Positions 11,452 through 23,657 are shown, counted from the stretch's first letter. The stretch: DNA of 64,000 bases from Megamerina dolium (GCA_963854835.1 OY978525.1:9411540-9475539), one strand, 5' to 3'. The notes: generated by a model not told the origin, from the sequence alone. Program-made: numbers and translations.

Positions 11452-12769
11452 ATGGAAAAAATTGGTCACCGTTATGTAATTCAATGCTTTCATTTGAAAG
11501 GTCTCAGTCCTACTCTGGGGGAGTCTGCTCCTTCGTTTACGATCATAAAATATTGAATGGCAGAGTTTAAACGAGGTCGTAAGAGCTGCCAAGACGAACA
11601 CCGTAGTGGTCGACCAATTGAGTTGACCACGCCAGAAGCGGTTAAGAAAATCTACAAAATGGTACTGGATGATTGCCGGCAGGCATTTCAAAAAGTGCTA
11701 TATATATATATATATATATGTGGCACTTAAAGCCCCAAAGGGCTCATTGGCCGAGCTTCTCTTCCATTACTGTTGTGCGTCTTAAATTTGGACAGTATTA
11801 GAAGGGACCTACTTATTTTAGCCGGTTCCGAACGGCAGAACACTTGTGACATCACTTTTTCTGAGCTTTGTCACAGAGTTCTTTAAGAAGCTTTTTCATG
11901 GCAAGTTGTTACTGTCGGAAGAATTGCCAATTGCTTGCCGACAGGTGGGTACCATTTGAAAGAAAAATCTTATCGATATTAAATTTGCTACGCATCAGCC
12001 GGGGATTGAACCACGACCTACAGATCAGAAGGCGAACACACTAACCACTGAGCTACGGCACCTGCTGTACATCGTATATTAACCGAAAATTTGAAGACGA
12101 AAAAGCTGTGTGCACGATGGGTGCCGCGTTTGCTCACAATAAAATAAAAACAACGTTGTGAAGATGTTTCTATAGAGTGTTTGGCGATGTTTCACAGTAA
12201 TAAAGGCGAGTTTTTGCATCGATTCGTAACCATGTATGAGACATGGGTCCACCACTTCACACCTGAGACAAAGGAGCACTCAAAACAGTGGACTGAAAGG
12301 GGAGAATCATGTCCAAAGAAGGCGAAGACATTTCCATCTGCAGGCAAGGTTATGGCGTTTGGTTTTTGGGATTCACATGGGATAATTTTTATTGATTATC
12401 TTCAAAAAGGAAAAGCAATCAAAGGCGAGCGTTTAAGTGATGAAATTCAAGAAAAAAGGCCACATTTGACGAAAACGAAAGTGTTGTTTTATAAAGACAA
12501 TGCACCAGTTGAGACATCCGCTATTGCGATGGCCAAAATAAATGAGTTAAAGTTCGAATTGTTTCAGCATGCACCTTACTCGCCAGATTTAGCTCCTTCG
12601 GATTATTTTCTATTTCCAAATTTGAAAAAATTGCTTGTTGGTAGAAGATTTGCAAACAATGAAGAGGTGGAGAGTCTGCGGTTGATGGCTATTTTAATGA
12701 GCTAGACAGTTCATACTATAAACAGGGTATCGAAACATAGAGCTTTAAGGAGATTATGTTGAGAAATAA
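11452..12769 (+). pseudogene. Mariner transposase pseudogene (DD34D family)
   Basis: The start is the ATG at 11452 (MEKIGHRYVIQ...), followed by the N-terminal helix-turn-helix region; a stop comes near residue 35. The SINE insertion splits the gene at about 11700. The catalytic part is an ORF from 12181 to 12705. Of the DD34D triad, the first Asp is lost (MYETWVHHF where the family has DETW), while the second (YKDNAPVET) and third (SPDLAPSDYFLF) remain, 34 residues apart. A frameshift near 12690 separates the end, which continues as ELDSSYYKQGIE to a stop around 12767. The protein would bind its terminal repeats and catalyse cut-and-paste transposition, but this copy cannot be active. Confidence 0.9.
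11701..12064 (-). mobile_element. tRNA-derived SINE (subfamily with GTGCCACATA end), inserted in mariner
   Basis: On the minus strand the copy starts with a tRNA-like head (GTGCCGTAGCTCAGTGGTTA = A box region; GGTCGTGGTTCAATCCCC = B box region), continues through the family core (GGCAAGCAATTGGCAATTCT, CAGTAACAACTTGCCATG, AAAAGTGATGTCACAAG, GAACCGGCTAAAATAAGTAG) and ends in TTTAAGTGCCACATA followed by a (TA)n tail at 11701-11719. It interrupts the mariner transposase gene; the duplicated target (about GTGCTATA) is degraded. It is therefore younger than that mariner copy. Confidence 0.85.
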
Positions 12770-12832
12770 AAAAAAATTTACCCAAATTTGTTGTTTTCTT
12801 TGTTAGGTCGGGTAGTTTTGGGACCGCCCTCG

Positions 12833-13740
12833 TATCCAAGTTCTAATGAGCAAACCAACAGCTTCTCCTACAATGCTGCAACAAAAGAAGCCAACACATT
12901 AACGCTTTAGCCACGGTAAAAACTTCATTTAAAATATAGAATAAATTGCCCAACCAAATGTATTCAAATAAACAGTAAATTGTGTATAAATTAAATATCA
13001 GCTGGATGTCAAATTAAATAAATATACATCTAATCTAAACATATGTATTGTATATTAACCTCAATTGCAAAGCCACTGAAGATATATGATCAAATGCAAA
13101 AAAAGAATCACAGAGAGCTCGTCCTCATAGCAGAATATACATAAAAGAAAAACAGCTGTAACAGTAAACTTCAGTATTGTTTTGAAAAACCAACCGGAAG
13201 AGTAAAAATAAAAACAAACCCGATTTGTCTAATCAACCAACCAACCAGCCAGCCAACTTGTTGCGTCATCGACATCAACAAACATTATCATCACCATCAA
13301 CACTTCCAACTGTATTATACAAGTACGTACAATGTACGTGTAAATAACCGTTGGACATTTTCATAACCAGTCATGATGGTAATATAGGTAAGCAACAAGC
13401 AGTAGCTGAAGAAAAAAAGAAAACATTCAAGTAAGTAGTTACATAGATACATATACATGCAAGTATTTACCAATCAACATCCAAGTATCATGTTGCAAAA
13501 TGTAAATGTATATATACATATATATGTCACTAAGCTAGAAGCGACAAAGTAAACACAATAAAACAACAACTTGTTGCACATTGAATCACATTGTATATAG
13601 CAACGTTTATAGGGAAATAGGTATACTCAAAACATAACTGATAAATTACATTACATTTTCCTCATAGAAACTTCTTAATTGTTCAAATGCCGATTTTGGA
13701 ATATTTTCTGTTGTTGTTATTCTTCAAATAGCAACTAAAA
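12833..13740. other. Intergenic, nothing recognised
   Basis: AT-rich with simple CAA/CCAA and ATATAC motifs (CCAACCAACCAGCCAGCC near 13236). No coding region recognised. Confidence 0.45.
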
Positions 13741-14340
13741 TTACGACAAAGTCTATAAGTTCGCAAAACGGGGCACAAATAGAGCTTCGACTGAAGAAAG
13801 TTTTCTGCTAGGGATCCCTATTCTCACGTGGAAGCTTAATTTGAGTGTAATCACTGTCAAGAGTGTCCACAAAATATTGAACGACTCACCCATTTGCAAG
13901 TCAGCGAAAGAGCTGTGACCTAGACTCAATAAGAAAACGGACATGAAAGCTCACGAATTTAAACATACCATATATGACATTTCGATGCATATAAGATGGG
14001 CTACTTGGCCATCCAGTCATAGGTCCACAAACCGCAAAATTGGACTTGAGGAAAATATCTCTTGTCCAACCTACAGAGGCGAGGGTGCAGTTGAAATAAT
14101 CAGGACTGTCTATCTGCCCTGCTCTATGGAAAAAATGCATATAATGTTTAAATCCACTATCGGACCTCTGGTTAGTTCGACAAATAGATAAGTTAAAAGG
14201 AGTATCCAGGTGGCATCAATGTGGATCTAGGTCTAGCCTCAGGAAGTCCTCTTCATAGAGTGGGCAAAAGTTACAAAAAATTTATGGATTATTATCACGT
14301 GAATGGTCAAGCCTTGCTAACAGCGACTGATATTGATAGC
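13740..14340. other. Less AT-rich, unrecognised, possibly a decayed retroelement
   Basis: Base composition is more balanced than the surroundings and overlapping ORFs of 63-82 residues exist on both strands (13753-13944, 13901-14140, 13943-14191), but I recognise no domain. Composition and nearby retroposons suggest an old LINE fragment; this is a guess. Confidence 0.3.
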
Positions 14341-14355
14341 TCACTAAGGTTTGTC

Positions 14356-14706
14356 AGTGGGTGTCGTAGCTTAGTGGTTAGTGCGTTGGCCTTCTGATCT
14401 GTAGGTCGTGGCTTTAATACCCGGCTGAAGCATAATAAAATTTGCAGGCAAGAATTTGCAATTTTTCCGGCAGTAACAATTTGCCAAAAATGCTTCTTAA
14501 AAGAGCTCTGTGACAAAATTAAGTTCAAGTGATGTCACAAGGGTTCTGCCATTCGGAACCGGCTAATATAAGTGGGTCTCTTCTAATGCTGTCCAAATTT
14601 AAGACGCACAACAGCAATGGAAGAGAAGCTCGGTGGTATCACAATGGTCCTTTCTGGCCTAAGTGTGTCGTCTCAGAGAGAGGTCAGACACATAATCAAA
14701 TTTAAC
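14356..14706 (+). mobile_element. tRNA-derived SINE with perfect 12-base target-site duplication (long-tail subfamily)
   Basis: Flanked by CTAAGGTTTGTC at 14344-14355 and 14707-14718, so this is a complete insertion of 351 bases. The head GGTGTCGTAGCTTAGTGGTT and GTAGGTCGTGGCTTTAATAC keep tRNA A- and B-box layout. The core is shared with the other copies. The 3' part differs from the short-tail subfamily: after GAAGAGAAGCTCG it continues GGTATCACAATGG, CTTTCTGGCCTAAGTGTGTC and CAGAGAGAGG before an AT-rich tail ending in TTTAAC. The same 3' end occurs in the minus-strand copy at 54206-54566. Transcription would be by RNA polymerase III and mobilisation by a LINE in trans (family knowledge). 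Confidence 0.9.
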
Positions 14707-14719
14707 CTAAGGTTTGTCG

Positions 14720-15560
14720 CGACATCAATTTCGTTTGATGAGATGATGTGGTGATGAGAGAATCGGCATGGTAACACAAAGGTCTTCGATCTGGCGTACG
14801 AATATCATTTTATTTTACAGGGTGCTTACACTATTCTAACCTAAGCTAATCTCGTCCATCGCAAGAATCACCTATCACCAAAGGGAAATAATACGACTAT
14901 AATTTTGGGTTATTATTATTGCTTTTATACGAAGAGTCAAGAGTCAGGCATTCTAACTAAAAATAGATTTTCTGCTCAAAAAACCCTTTTTTTTAGCAAA
15001 ACAATGTCTGTTTTCTTGGTGAAAGCTGTGACATTCTTTGATAAAGCTAACTTGGTGTCATATGGACTAAGGAAGACTGTGCTGAATACTCTGCTTCTAG
15101 CGCAGAACAATAGTAAAGAATATGTTGAAACCTTTCGTCGTCTTCCAAACAAAGGCGATTAGTCGTCTCTTTAGATAAGACCGTTTTTTTATGGAGATTA
15201 TCCCTGAGGATGTCATGGTTTGATATGTAACTTGTAAGCGATCTTAAATCAGATGTATTAGGAATTGTAGAACTAAAAGCTATGTTTGAACTGGTGAGCT
15301 CATTGGATTGTCTTAGAAAAGTGATGTTCTTACAGCACGGTTTCCAAAGATTTTTTACGCAATTCTCAACGAACGTGCTATGGCGGAGAGGATCATGGAA
15401 TTCAAAACCGATATAATGAAGAGAATGCAACATTCTGGTGAGTTCGTCTGGAGCCTTATTTTTATTGTGATTTTGTTGAAAACGGACTGACCTCTGCTAT
15501 TAGCTTCTGGAATGCAAAGCAGAGACCCTTAATCAGAGTTTGACTAGCCGAGAAGATGGA
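14720..15560 (-). pseudogene. Possible LINE ORF2 C-terminal remnant
   Basis: The minus-strand ORF 15047-15433 (128 residues) contains TNRLCLEDDERFQHILYYC, which resembles the cysteine-containing tail (CxxC...EHLLxxC style) found after the RNase H region of Jockey/I-type LINE proteins. The first cysteine of the usual pair is not present and the remainder is not recognisable. Overlapping plus-strand ORF 14905-15162 is unassigned. Treat as weakly supported. Confidence 0.3.
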
Positions 15561-16540
15561 CCCTCTACCCTTTAGATTTATTAATGTCGAAAAAATGCAA
15601 TAATTTTCACATTATTTCAACAATTTTTGCTGTAATGTTGAACGAGTAATTTTTTTTCCGACATTAATGCTAGTAACTCTATATCAAAATATTGATAATA
15701 TAGTAAATATCCCATGCAAATGAAAACAAGGGACTCAAAGGCTAGGTACGAACCTATGACATATTAGTCAAAGTCAACTAATTAACTTAGTTAAACCGAT
15801 TATACGAGAAGATATAAAAATAAAAAATGATTTACAACCAAAATGTGACACTAAAACGAACAGGTTTCTAAAACGTACTCTCTCACGCAAATAAGATATT
15901 GCCAAATCAGCAGATACATGTACTAGATACAACTTTCGAATTATATATTGTTGATCATTATTTTATATAATCTTAATTATATTAAGGCAGACTAATGTGA
16001 AATTATATTAATAAACATCCCTCATGCGACTAGATGCGACTAACGTAAAGAATATATACAAATCGACTGTTGTTTCGAAGTCAACAGCAAGTAATAAGCT
16101 CAAGGGACGCATTATTGAATTTTTTCAATATATATTTTTTTATTTTTTATTTTTTTTTGTTTATTTGACAGTAATTAGAATAGAATTTCTTGAAAATTTT
16201 ATTTCTTGCAAATACTTGAGATTAATGAACTGCAAATTTATTATTTATTTTCAATATTGAAAACTTCAATCAATAATTATTTAATTAATTACCTTTGATA
16301 TAAGATATACGCAAATTTGTAACTCAGCAACAAATAAGAGTGCCTTCTTATGAATTAGGATTGTGAATTTTCAAAGCTCATTGCTCAACCCGGTTATTTC
16401 AGAATTTTCAAAAACAATCACTAGATGACAGAAGTAGTCTCTAAATTGTATATTTTTTTAAATATTGAAAAAAAATATATATATAATTAAAAAAAAAAAC
16501 TGTCTTTTAATAAATAATATTTTTTATTGTGCTTAAAATT
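15561..16540. other. AT-rich stretch, nothing recognised
   Basis: Long A/T runs; ORF 16024-16260 is low-complexity F/Y-rich and not convincing. No element ends seen. Confidence 0.45.
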
Positions 16541-18060
16541 TGTCAATTTCAGTCTAGTTGTCCGCCTGTTCCCACGATAACTGCCTTAATTATAGAGCAA
16601 TCGTACTGAAAATTGGTACATAAGATTATTTTCACCAGCGAACAGATGAGTTGGTGAATGAACGAAATCGTGTGAAAACCACACCTACTTCCCATAAAAA
16701 AGCATATTATTAAATGAGTTTTTTGACACTTTGCGCACGAATATATAAAGATTTTGAACCCAAACTTGGTACGTAGAGTTATTTTTACCATCAAAATAGT
16801 ATATTATAAAATGAGGTCATTGTGAGGAAAATCACACCTACCTGCCATATAAAAGTATGTTGTTAAAGGTATATTTTCACACTTTTTGCACGAAAAAACA
16901 AAGTGATTTAACTAAAACTTGGCATTTCAGGTTATTTTGGCTATAGAATGGATATGTTAAAAAATGGACATAATAATATGAAAACTATGCCTACCTCCCA
17001 TACAAAAGTATAATTTTAAATGAGTGTTCTCACAATTTGCGCATGAAAAAACAAAGCGATTAAACTAAAACTTGGCATTTCAAATTATTTTGGTGACATA
17101 ATGGATATATTAAAAAATGGACGTAATAATATAAAAACTACGCCTACCTCCCATACAAAAGTATGTTGCTGAATGAGTTTTTTCACATTTTACGCACGAA
17201 TATATAAAGATTTTGAACCCAAACTTGGTACGTAGAGTTATTTTTACCACCAAATTGATATCATAAAAAATGGATGCCATCAGATGAAAACTACGCCTAA
17301 CTCCCATACAAAAATATGTTGCTAAATGAGTGTTTTCACACTTTGCGCATGAAAAAATAAAGCGATTAAACTAAAACTTGGCATTTAAGGTTATTTTGGT
17401 GACATAATGGATATGTTAAAAAATGGACGTAATAATATGAAAACTATACCTACCTCCCATACAAAAGTATGTTGCTGAATGAGTTTTTTCACATTTTACG
17501 CACGAATATATAAAGATTTTGAACCCAAACTTGGTACGTGGAGTTATTTTTACCACCAAATTGATATCATAAAAAATGGATGCCATCAGATGAAAACTAC
17601 GCCTAACTCCCATACAAAAATATGTTGCTAAATGAGTGTTTTCACATTTTGCACATGAAAAAATAAAGCGATTAAACTAAAACTTGGCATTTAAGGTTAT
17701 TTTGGTGACATAATGGATATGTTAAAAAATGGACGTAATAATATGAAAACTATACCTACCTCCCATACAAAAGTATGTTGCTGAATGTGTTTGTTCACAC
17801 TTTTCACGCTTAACGTAAAGTTATCAGGCTGACTCTTGGTACAAACGATTAAATTTACAAAACAGTAATCGGATTAGCAAACCACGGCTACCTATCATTC
17901 AAAAGTATATTCTCCAATGTGCTTTCCACACGAACATACACAAAATTATCAAGTTAAAACTCGACGTTCGAGTGTATCTGAAAATATATGCTATCGAATG
18001 AAAAGCCAGTCCACCTATATCATAAAAATATATGTAAATTTTCATTTGCGCTGAGTTTTT
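16540..18060 (+). repeat. Family B tandem array, 153-bp monomer in a 306-bp dimer
   Basis: Each monomer carries CCTACCTCCCATACAAAAGT, then a TGAGTGTTTTCACA(CT)TTT-like block, GCGCATGAAAA, and AAACTTGGCATTT or AACTTGGTACGTAGAG. Odd and even monomers differ systematically: matching ORFs at 17110-17307 and 17416-17613 are exactly 306 bases apart and almost identical, so the recently copied unit is a dimer. Monomers decay towards both ends. The ORFs are a by-product of the repeat. Confidence 0.85.
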
Positions 18061-19300
18061 CCTTAAGAAACCCATAAACGAATTTTACATGGAATATATA
18101 AATTTCGGGATATGCGACATACCTGAAAATTGGCATCTCTAACGTACTTATTCATTTATGAATCTTGAGTATCACTCGAGGTATTTCCAAGTGTATTCTT
18201 ACGAAACAATTTCTCATATTACTGAATTGAATTTTTATTAATTTCATATTTAAATTCTTTTAGCGATGCCCATAAAAAGCTACTTTATAAGCGAGTAGTA
18301 ATACATATGATGTATTCGATCAAGCGACAAGGTCAAATCATTATAATAATAATATTCATATTTTACATAGTTAACTAACATGAAATGAGAGATTTTTTTT
18401 TTTTTCTTCTTCACATTATTTTCTAATTTCTATTGCCGGTGGTGATTACTTACCGTTTTAATAAAAAATGTAGCAATATTTAAAAATAGCATGTTGATTC
18501 AAAATCAAAATGTGCTGAAAAGAGAGAGAGAGAGAGAGAGACGAAGTAAGGCATAAGCATGAAATTGTTAATCATCATTCATCGGTGAAGGTTACATACA
18601 ATATATAGTCATACATGCGATATACTGCTTATATATGAGGCAAGTTAAATGTTTGAAAATGATTTTAGTTTAAAATACGTTTAAGCATTGACTACTTAAA
18701 CTATTAATTTTTTTTTTTTCTATTTTTTAATTATAATCAAATCAATATTTGATTATATGTAGAATAACCCTGATGCTCTACTTAATGTTCATGATTGATA
18801 TTACTAATTGACCAGAAATTATTGTACATATAAATGCGAGTATATTAATTGACTAGAGAGAGAAGAAAATTTATAATTTTGATTTAGGTCATTCAATCTA
18901 TATGTATCATCAGTATTTATTTTCAAATAATCAAATGTACTCTAATAAAATTGTACATCTATATCATCATGATCATACATATATAAAATTATTCGAAATT
19001 TTATGGCAGAACGAGTAGTTCATCAGCCATTACAAATGGTTCAAGATTTATTACATTGACAATTATCATTAATATTGTACAAATGGTCATATGCTCTCAC
19101 CCATAGAAATCAATCAAAAAATGCCACTAAATGCCCAAATGATTAATATTTTTCCTGTGTGTGTGTGTAGCTCGTTGCATTTATGTTTGTCTTCATATGA
19201 GCTTATTTAATTATTAAAAGCAAGCAAATTTAATTTGTGTACAAGTTCAAATCACAGTAAATTTTGGCAAAAATAAAATCCATGTGTTAGACCTCATATT
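18061..19300. other. AT-rich stretch with microsatellites, nothing else recognised
   Basis: Contains a (GA)n run at 18521-18541 and a short (GT)n near 19157. No gene or transposon ends found. Confidence 0.5.
18521..18541. repeat. (GA)n microsatellite
   Basis: About ten uninterrupted GA dinucleotides. Confidence 0.85.
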
Positions 19301-21440
19301 TTCATACATTTTATACGAAAATAAAAAGTTATTAGCCTGAAAATATGAATACATGATTTTTATTTACCAGCTAATAGATGAGTTTGAGATTGGATGTAAT
19401 CGAATAAAAATCACGACTACCTCTCATACAAAAGTATGTTTCCAAATGTATATTTTCACATTTTTTACATGAAAATATAAAGTTATCAAACTGAAAATCT
19501 GTATATATGATTTTTATTCACCAGGTAATAGAATAATTTAAAAATAAATCGAATCGAATTAAAACCAAGACGATCTCCCATACAAAAATATGTTTTCCAA
19601 TGCATATTTTGAAGTTTTGAGTACTTAAATATAAAACAATCGTGCTAAATCTTGATGTATGAGATTTTTTCAATTACAAAATGGTTTAGTTCGAAAGCGA
19701 GTGCAATCGATTGAAAATTACGTGCACTTTCCATACAAAACTACAGTTTCGAATGCATATTTTGTGACTTTATGCAAGAAAATATGAAGCTATCATGTTG
19801 AAATTTTTTACATGCATTTATATTTATCTATAAATAAAATAATTTAAGAATGGCTACAATCGGTTGAAAATCACACCTACCTCCCATATAAAAATATGTT
19901 TTCCAATGCATATTTTGAAGTTTTGAGTACTTAAATATAAAACAATCAAGCTAAATATTAGTACATGAGATTATTTTAATTAGACAATGGTTCAGTTCGA
20001 AAGCGAGTGCAATCGATTGAGAACCACGTGCACTTCCCATACAGAACTACATTTTCGAATGCATATTTTGTGAATTTATGCAAGAAAATATGAAGCTATC
20101 ATGTTGAAATTTTTTACATGCATTTATATTTATCTATAAATAAAATAATTTAAGAATGGCTACAATCGGTTGAAAATCACACCTACCTCCCATATAAAAA
20201 TATGTTTTCCAATGCATATTTTGAAGTTTTGAGTACTTAAATATAAAACAATCAAGCTAAATATTGGTACATGAGATTATTTTAATTAGACAATGGTTCA
20301 GTTCGAAAGCGAGTGCAATCGATTGAGAACCACTTGCACTTCCCATACAAAACTACATTTTCGAATGCATATTTTGTGACTTTATGCAAGAAAATATGAA
20401 GCTATCATGTTGAAATTTTTTACATGCATTTATATTTATCTATAAATAAAATAATTTAAGAATGGCTACAATCGGTTGAAAATCACACCTACCTCCCATA
20501 TAAAAATATGTTTTCCAATGCATATTTTGAAGTTTTGAGTACTTAAATATAAAACAATCAAGCTAAATATTAGTACATGAGATTATTTTAATTAGACAAT
20601 GGTTCAGTTCGAAAGCGAGTGCAATCGATTGAGAACCACGTGCACTTCCCATACAAAAGTACATTTTCGAATGCATATTTTGTGACTTTATGCAAGAAAA
20701 TATGAAGCTATCATGTTGAAATTTTTTACATGCATTTATATTTATCTATAAATAAAATAATTTAAGAATGGCTACAATCGGTTGAAAATCACACCTACCT
20801 CCCATACAAAAATATGTTTTCGAATAAAAATTTTGAAGTTTTGAGCATGTAAATATAAAACAATCGAGCTAAATCTCAGTATATAAAATTATTTTAATTA
20901 ATAAAATATTGATTTCGAAAGTGGGTGCAATCGATTAAATCCAACGTGTACTTCCCATACAAAAATACGTTTGTGAATGCATATTTTGAAGTTTTGCACA
21001 TGAAAATATGAAGCTATAAAGTTGAAATTTGATATATACGGGCATGTTTACACATAAATGTATAGGTTCAAGAATGAACGTAATCGGAATAAAACCACGT
21101 CTACCTCCCATACAAAAGTATACTTTCGAATATCTATTTTCATATTTTTTAACATGAAAATATAAATGTATCAAGCTAAAACTTGGTACATACAATATTA
21201 TTTACCTATAAATATACAGAGGTGAGAATGGAAGGAATCGTATGAAATCTACGATTACATCCCATATAAAAGTTTGTGTCCATTCGTATATTTTCAAATA
21301 TTTCGCAAACGAAATTACAAGTTTATGAAGCAGAGATTTGGTATACATTATCATATTCGTCAATAAATGCATGAATTCGAAAATGGACGTAATCGAATAA
21401 AATCTAAGCCTGCTTCTCATATAAAACCATGTTTTCAAAG
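19300..21440 (+). repeat. Family B tandem array, 306-bp higher-order unit
   Basis: The block ACACCTACCTCCCATATAAA recurs with its CCTACC at 19876, 20182, 20488 and 20794 (the last in its ATACAAA form), i.e. exactly every 306 bases. Between these, a second monomer type carries GTGCACTTCCCATACAAAAC. Three higher-order units (about 19.8-20.8 kb) are nearly identical, and the flanks are progressively diverged. A distinct homogenised subfamily of the same repeat as 16.5-18.0 kb. ORF 20935-21195 is a repeat artefact. Confidence 0.9.
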
Positions 21441-22340
21441 ACTTTGCGTACGGATAATAAGAGATGAGTAAACAATAAATGACAAATGATTATAATATAA
21501 TAGATAAAAGAATATATACAAAAATAGTATAAGTATATCGTATACGTATTTACATAAAAAAAAAGATATAATATAATGATGCAACCTTTATGGGAACGAT
21601 TAGTCATTTTCGTATCGGCTCGATTACACCGATTATTCAATAAATATCTTTTTACAATAAAATTATATATACTTTGAATAAGTTTTATTGCTTCTTACAT
21701 ATTTACATTATCGTTATTGTTTACAATAAATCTGAAATTATACAAATAACTATTATTTTTGATATAAACATACTTGACATATTTGACATTTTCGAAATTC
21801 TATTCTCTTCATATGTATGTGTGTGATTTTCATTTTCAATTGTAATAACTCAATTAATATATAGTACATATTTACATGATTGTAAATAAGTGCATACGTA
21901 CATGTGATTGTGTATAGCTTTATCATATAAATGATAATAAATAATTTCGAAATTTTTTCCAAAGAAAAAAAAAAATATTAACCAATTATTATTTTATTGT
22001 TTTTATTTGATTTATTGGGTAGTTCACATATTTCACTGCTTTAGAGGCGATTCTTGTGCAATTATGGTGTTACTTGTCGATTATGAGGTGCTTCCAAGTT
22101 CATTTTGTATGGGAATCTCCGTAAGCAATAGAGATAGCAATAGAGTACTTTTTGCTAGACACCAAATGCGACGACCGAATAAATACAACCCTAGATACGA
22201 AATCAGCGACTCAAATACGTATAGAAATGTTTATCTCATCTCTTTCAATTTTTTCGAGTCATCTTATTTTCCAAACTTTATCTAAAGAGGTTCACATTTA
22301 ATGCAGTTATCTTACCAACATATTTATTCTAATCAATGAT
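21441..22340. other. AT-rich stretch, nothing recognised
   Basis: Dominated by TATATA/ATTATA. ORFs here (21404-21640, 21753-21962, 22007-22285) have no recognised domain and low-complexity composition. Confidence 0.45.
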
Positions 22341-22343
22341 ATA

Positions 22344-22737
22344 CATTTTGTCAAATAAGTACCCGGAAATTCTCATTTTTAATTTTCCCTCTGAGAATAT
22401 TTCAAAAATTTCAAACAAAGAGTTTGTGTGAAATTTTGTGTTTCAAACGAAATTTCTTGTGCCAAAACGTGGGAAATGTTGAAAAAAACATTTGGTGATT
22501 CAACCATGTCGAAAACAAATTTCACACAAACTCTTTGTTCGAAATTTTTAACCATAGTAAAAATCGCAACGCACACAAAAGGTTGACTTGTTCCTAATGA
22601 CGCCGTAACCAAACTAAATGACACATAGCAATAAAAATTCACAGAATAGTGGCTGACAGTTGTGCCGACCTGGGAAAAAAATATTCTCAGAGGGAAAATT
22701 AAAAATGAGAATTTCCGGGTACTTATTTGACAGAATG
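22344..22737 (-). mobile_element. Mariner-derived MITE, copy 1, with internal inversion
   Basis: A 394-base element with inverted ends of more than 50 bases beginning CATTTTGTCAAATAAGTACC (left) and the complement of CATTCTGTCAAATAAGTACC (right), flanked by TA at 22342-22343 and 22738-22739. A transposase start on the minus strand (ATG at 22553-22555) reads VKNFEQRVCVKF, but the following ~105 bases (about 22411-22516) are inverted relative to copy 2, so 22-base arms at 22415-22436 and 22517-22538 are perfect inverted repeats. It is non-autonomous. Confidence 0.85.
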
Positions 22738-22819
22738 TATATATTTTTAAATATCTGATATGTCTCCTTATAAGTTAGATGTTAGATTTGAAAGAAAATC
22801 AAAAAATCAATGCTGCAAA

Positions 22820-23150
22820 TATAACGTATAAAAATGTGGGCATTATTTCTTTGTGGGTTGTTAATTCATAATGAATCAATAATCCAATTTTGAGACGTAA
22901 TTTCTTTTTTTCAGTTTAAGACGCAATTTCTTACGGTTTTTTCGACATCGCTAGCACAAATCTAAGCACGAAATCACATACATGCTGAATATTTCAAGTC
23001 TAGAGTATAAAAAGGGGGGAATTATTTTATGGGGTTCTTAATTCATAATGAAACAATAACCCAATTTTTTTTTGTATTATTTTACTCTTCAGTCCACGGC
23101 GCAATTTCTTACGATATTCTCTACATCGCTATGAATGTTAATTTCAAATG
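22820..23150 (+). repeat. Two-unit tandem duplication, about 179 bp period
   Basis: TTAATTCATAATGAA and CAATTTCTTACG blocks occur twice, with the start of the matching segment at 22842 and again at 23021. Each unit is preceded by a TATAAAAA stretch (22829-22835, 23007-23013). No further function is visible; the SINE stub at 23168 follows directly. Confidence 0.6.
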
Positions 23151-23167
23151 AAGCAATACTATAACAT

Positions 23168-23236
23168 AGTACTGGAAGAGAAACTCGGCCAAAGAATGCT
23201 TAGAAGCTTATAAGTGCCACATAAATAAAAGTTGTT
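23168..23236 (+). mobile_element. Ultra-short SINE 3' fragment with perfect 14-base target-site duplication
   Basis: A 69-base insert flanked by CAATACTATAACAT at 23154-23167 and 23237-23250. It comprises only the 3' end of the SINE family (GTACTGGAAGAGAAACTCGG ... AAGTGCCACATA, then an A-rich tail). The intact duplication shows it inserted in this truncated form, as expected for target-primed reverse transcription that stopped early. Confidence 0.9.
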
Positions 23237-23329
23237 CAATACTATAACATTCCGGTCGTTATTTAATTTTTTAGTTAAGGATTCTTTGGTATTCTGCATT
23301 GTATTGAAATCTTTATATTGAAATATTGA

Positions 23330-23595
23330 AATTTAATATTGAAAAGATTTTTCTTTTGAAGGGTATCCAACAAGCAATTAGCAAATTTTCCCAACAGTAA
23401 TAATTTGCCATGAAAAAGCTTCTAAAAGAGCTCTGTGACAAAGCTCAGAAAACGTGACGTCACAAGGGTTCCGCCGTTCAGAGAATGGGGTAATATAAAT
23501 AGATCACTTCTAATACTGTCCTAAATATAACACGTACAACAGCACTCGAAAAGAAGCTCGGCCAAAGGGACCTTTGGAGCCACATTAAAAAAAAA
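23330..23595 (+). mobile_element. tRNA-derived SINE, headless copy
   Basis: Lacks the tRNA-like head but has the core and short-tail 3' end: ATTGAAAAGATTTTTCTTTT, AATTTGCCATGAAAAAGCTT, AACGTGACGTCACAAGG, then GAAGCTCGGCCAAAGGGACC and GGAGCCACATTA followed by an A-run. Same orientation as the next two copies. Confidence 0.85.
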
Positions 23596-23657
23596 GACAT
23601 GTCTTACTTTATACTGCTTTCAAACAAAATTGAATCATAATCATATAATCATATAAT

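Larger units (their letters stand above)
11250..12832 (+). mobile_element. Mariner element (DD34D) carrying a nested SINE
   Basis: Inverted ends are TGAGGGTGGTCCCAGAAC at the left and the complement of CGAGGGCGGTCCCAAAAC at the right, with TA on both sides (11248-11249 and 12833-12834). Without the nested SINE (11701-12064) the element is about 1.2 kb, matching the 1223-base copy at 41672-42894 and the usual 1.2-1.3 kb of mariner. The transposase gene inside is broken. A run of T follows the left leader near 11387-11411. It also lacks about 31 bases present in the other copy just before the SINE insertion point. Confidence 0.9.

Noticed and set aside
11377..11691. 104-residue minus-strand ORF (and 42507-42917 plus)
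   Set aside because: Both are antisense to the N-terminal part of the mariner transposase, including the poly-A/T run translated as a Lys run.
12181..12705. 174-residue ORF as an active transposase
   Set aside because: The first catalytic Asp is Tyr, the N-terminal part is cut by a SINE and stops, and the C-terminus is frameshifted.
17110..17613. Two nearly identical 65-residue minus-strand ORFs
   Set aside because: They are exactly 306 bases apart and arise from the family B dimer; there is no start context, no domain, and other units carry stops.
16540..21440. CRISPR-like regular spacing
   Set aside because: Units are directly tandem and fully repetitive with no unique spacers, in a eukaryotic context.
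22379..22642. Small secreted-like protein shared with 28923-29153 (MNFYCYVSFSLVT...)
   Set aside because: The shared segment is the leader upstream of the transposase start in a MITE; two copies reflect transposition, not a conserved gene.
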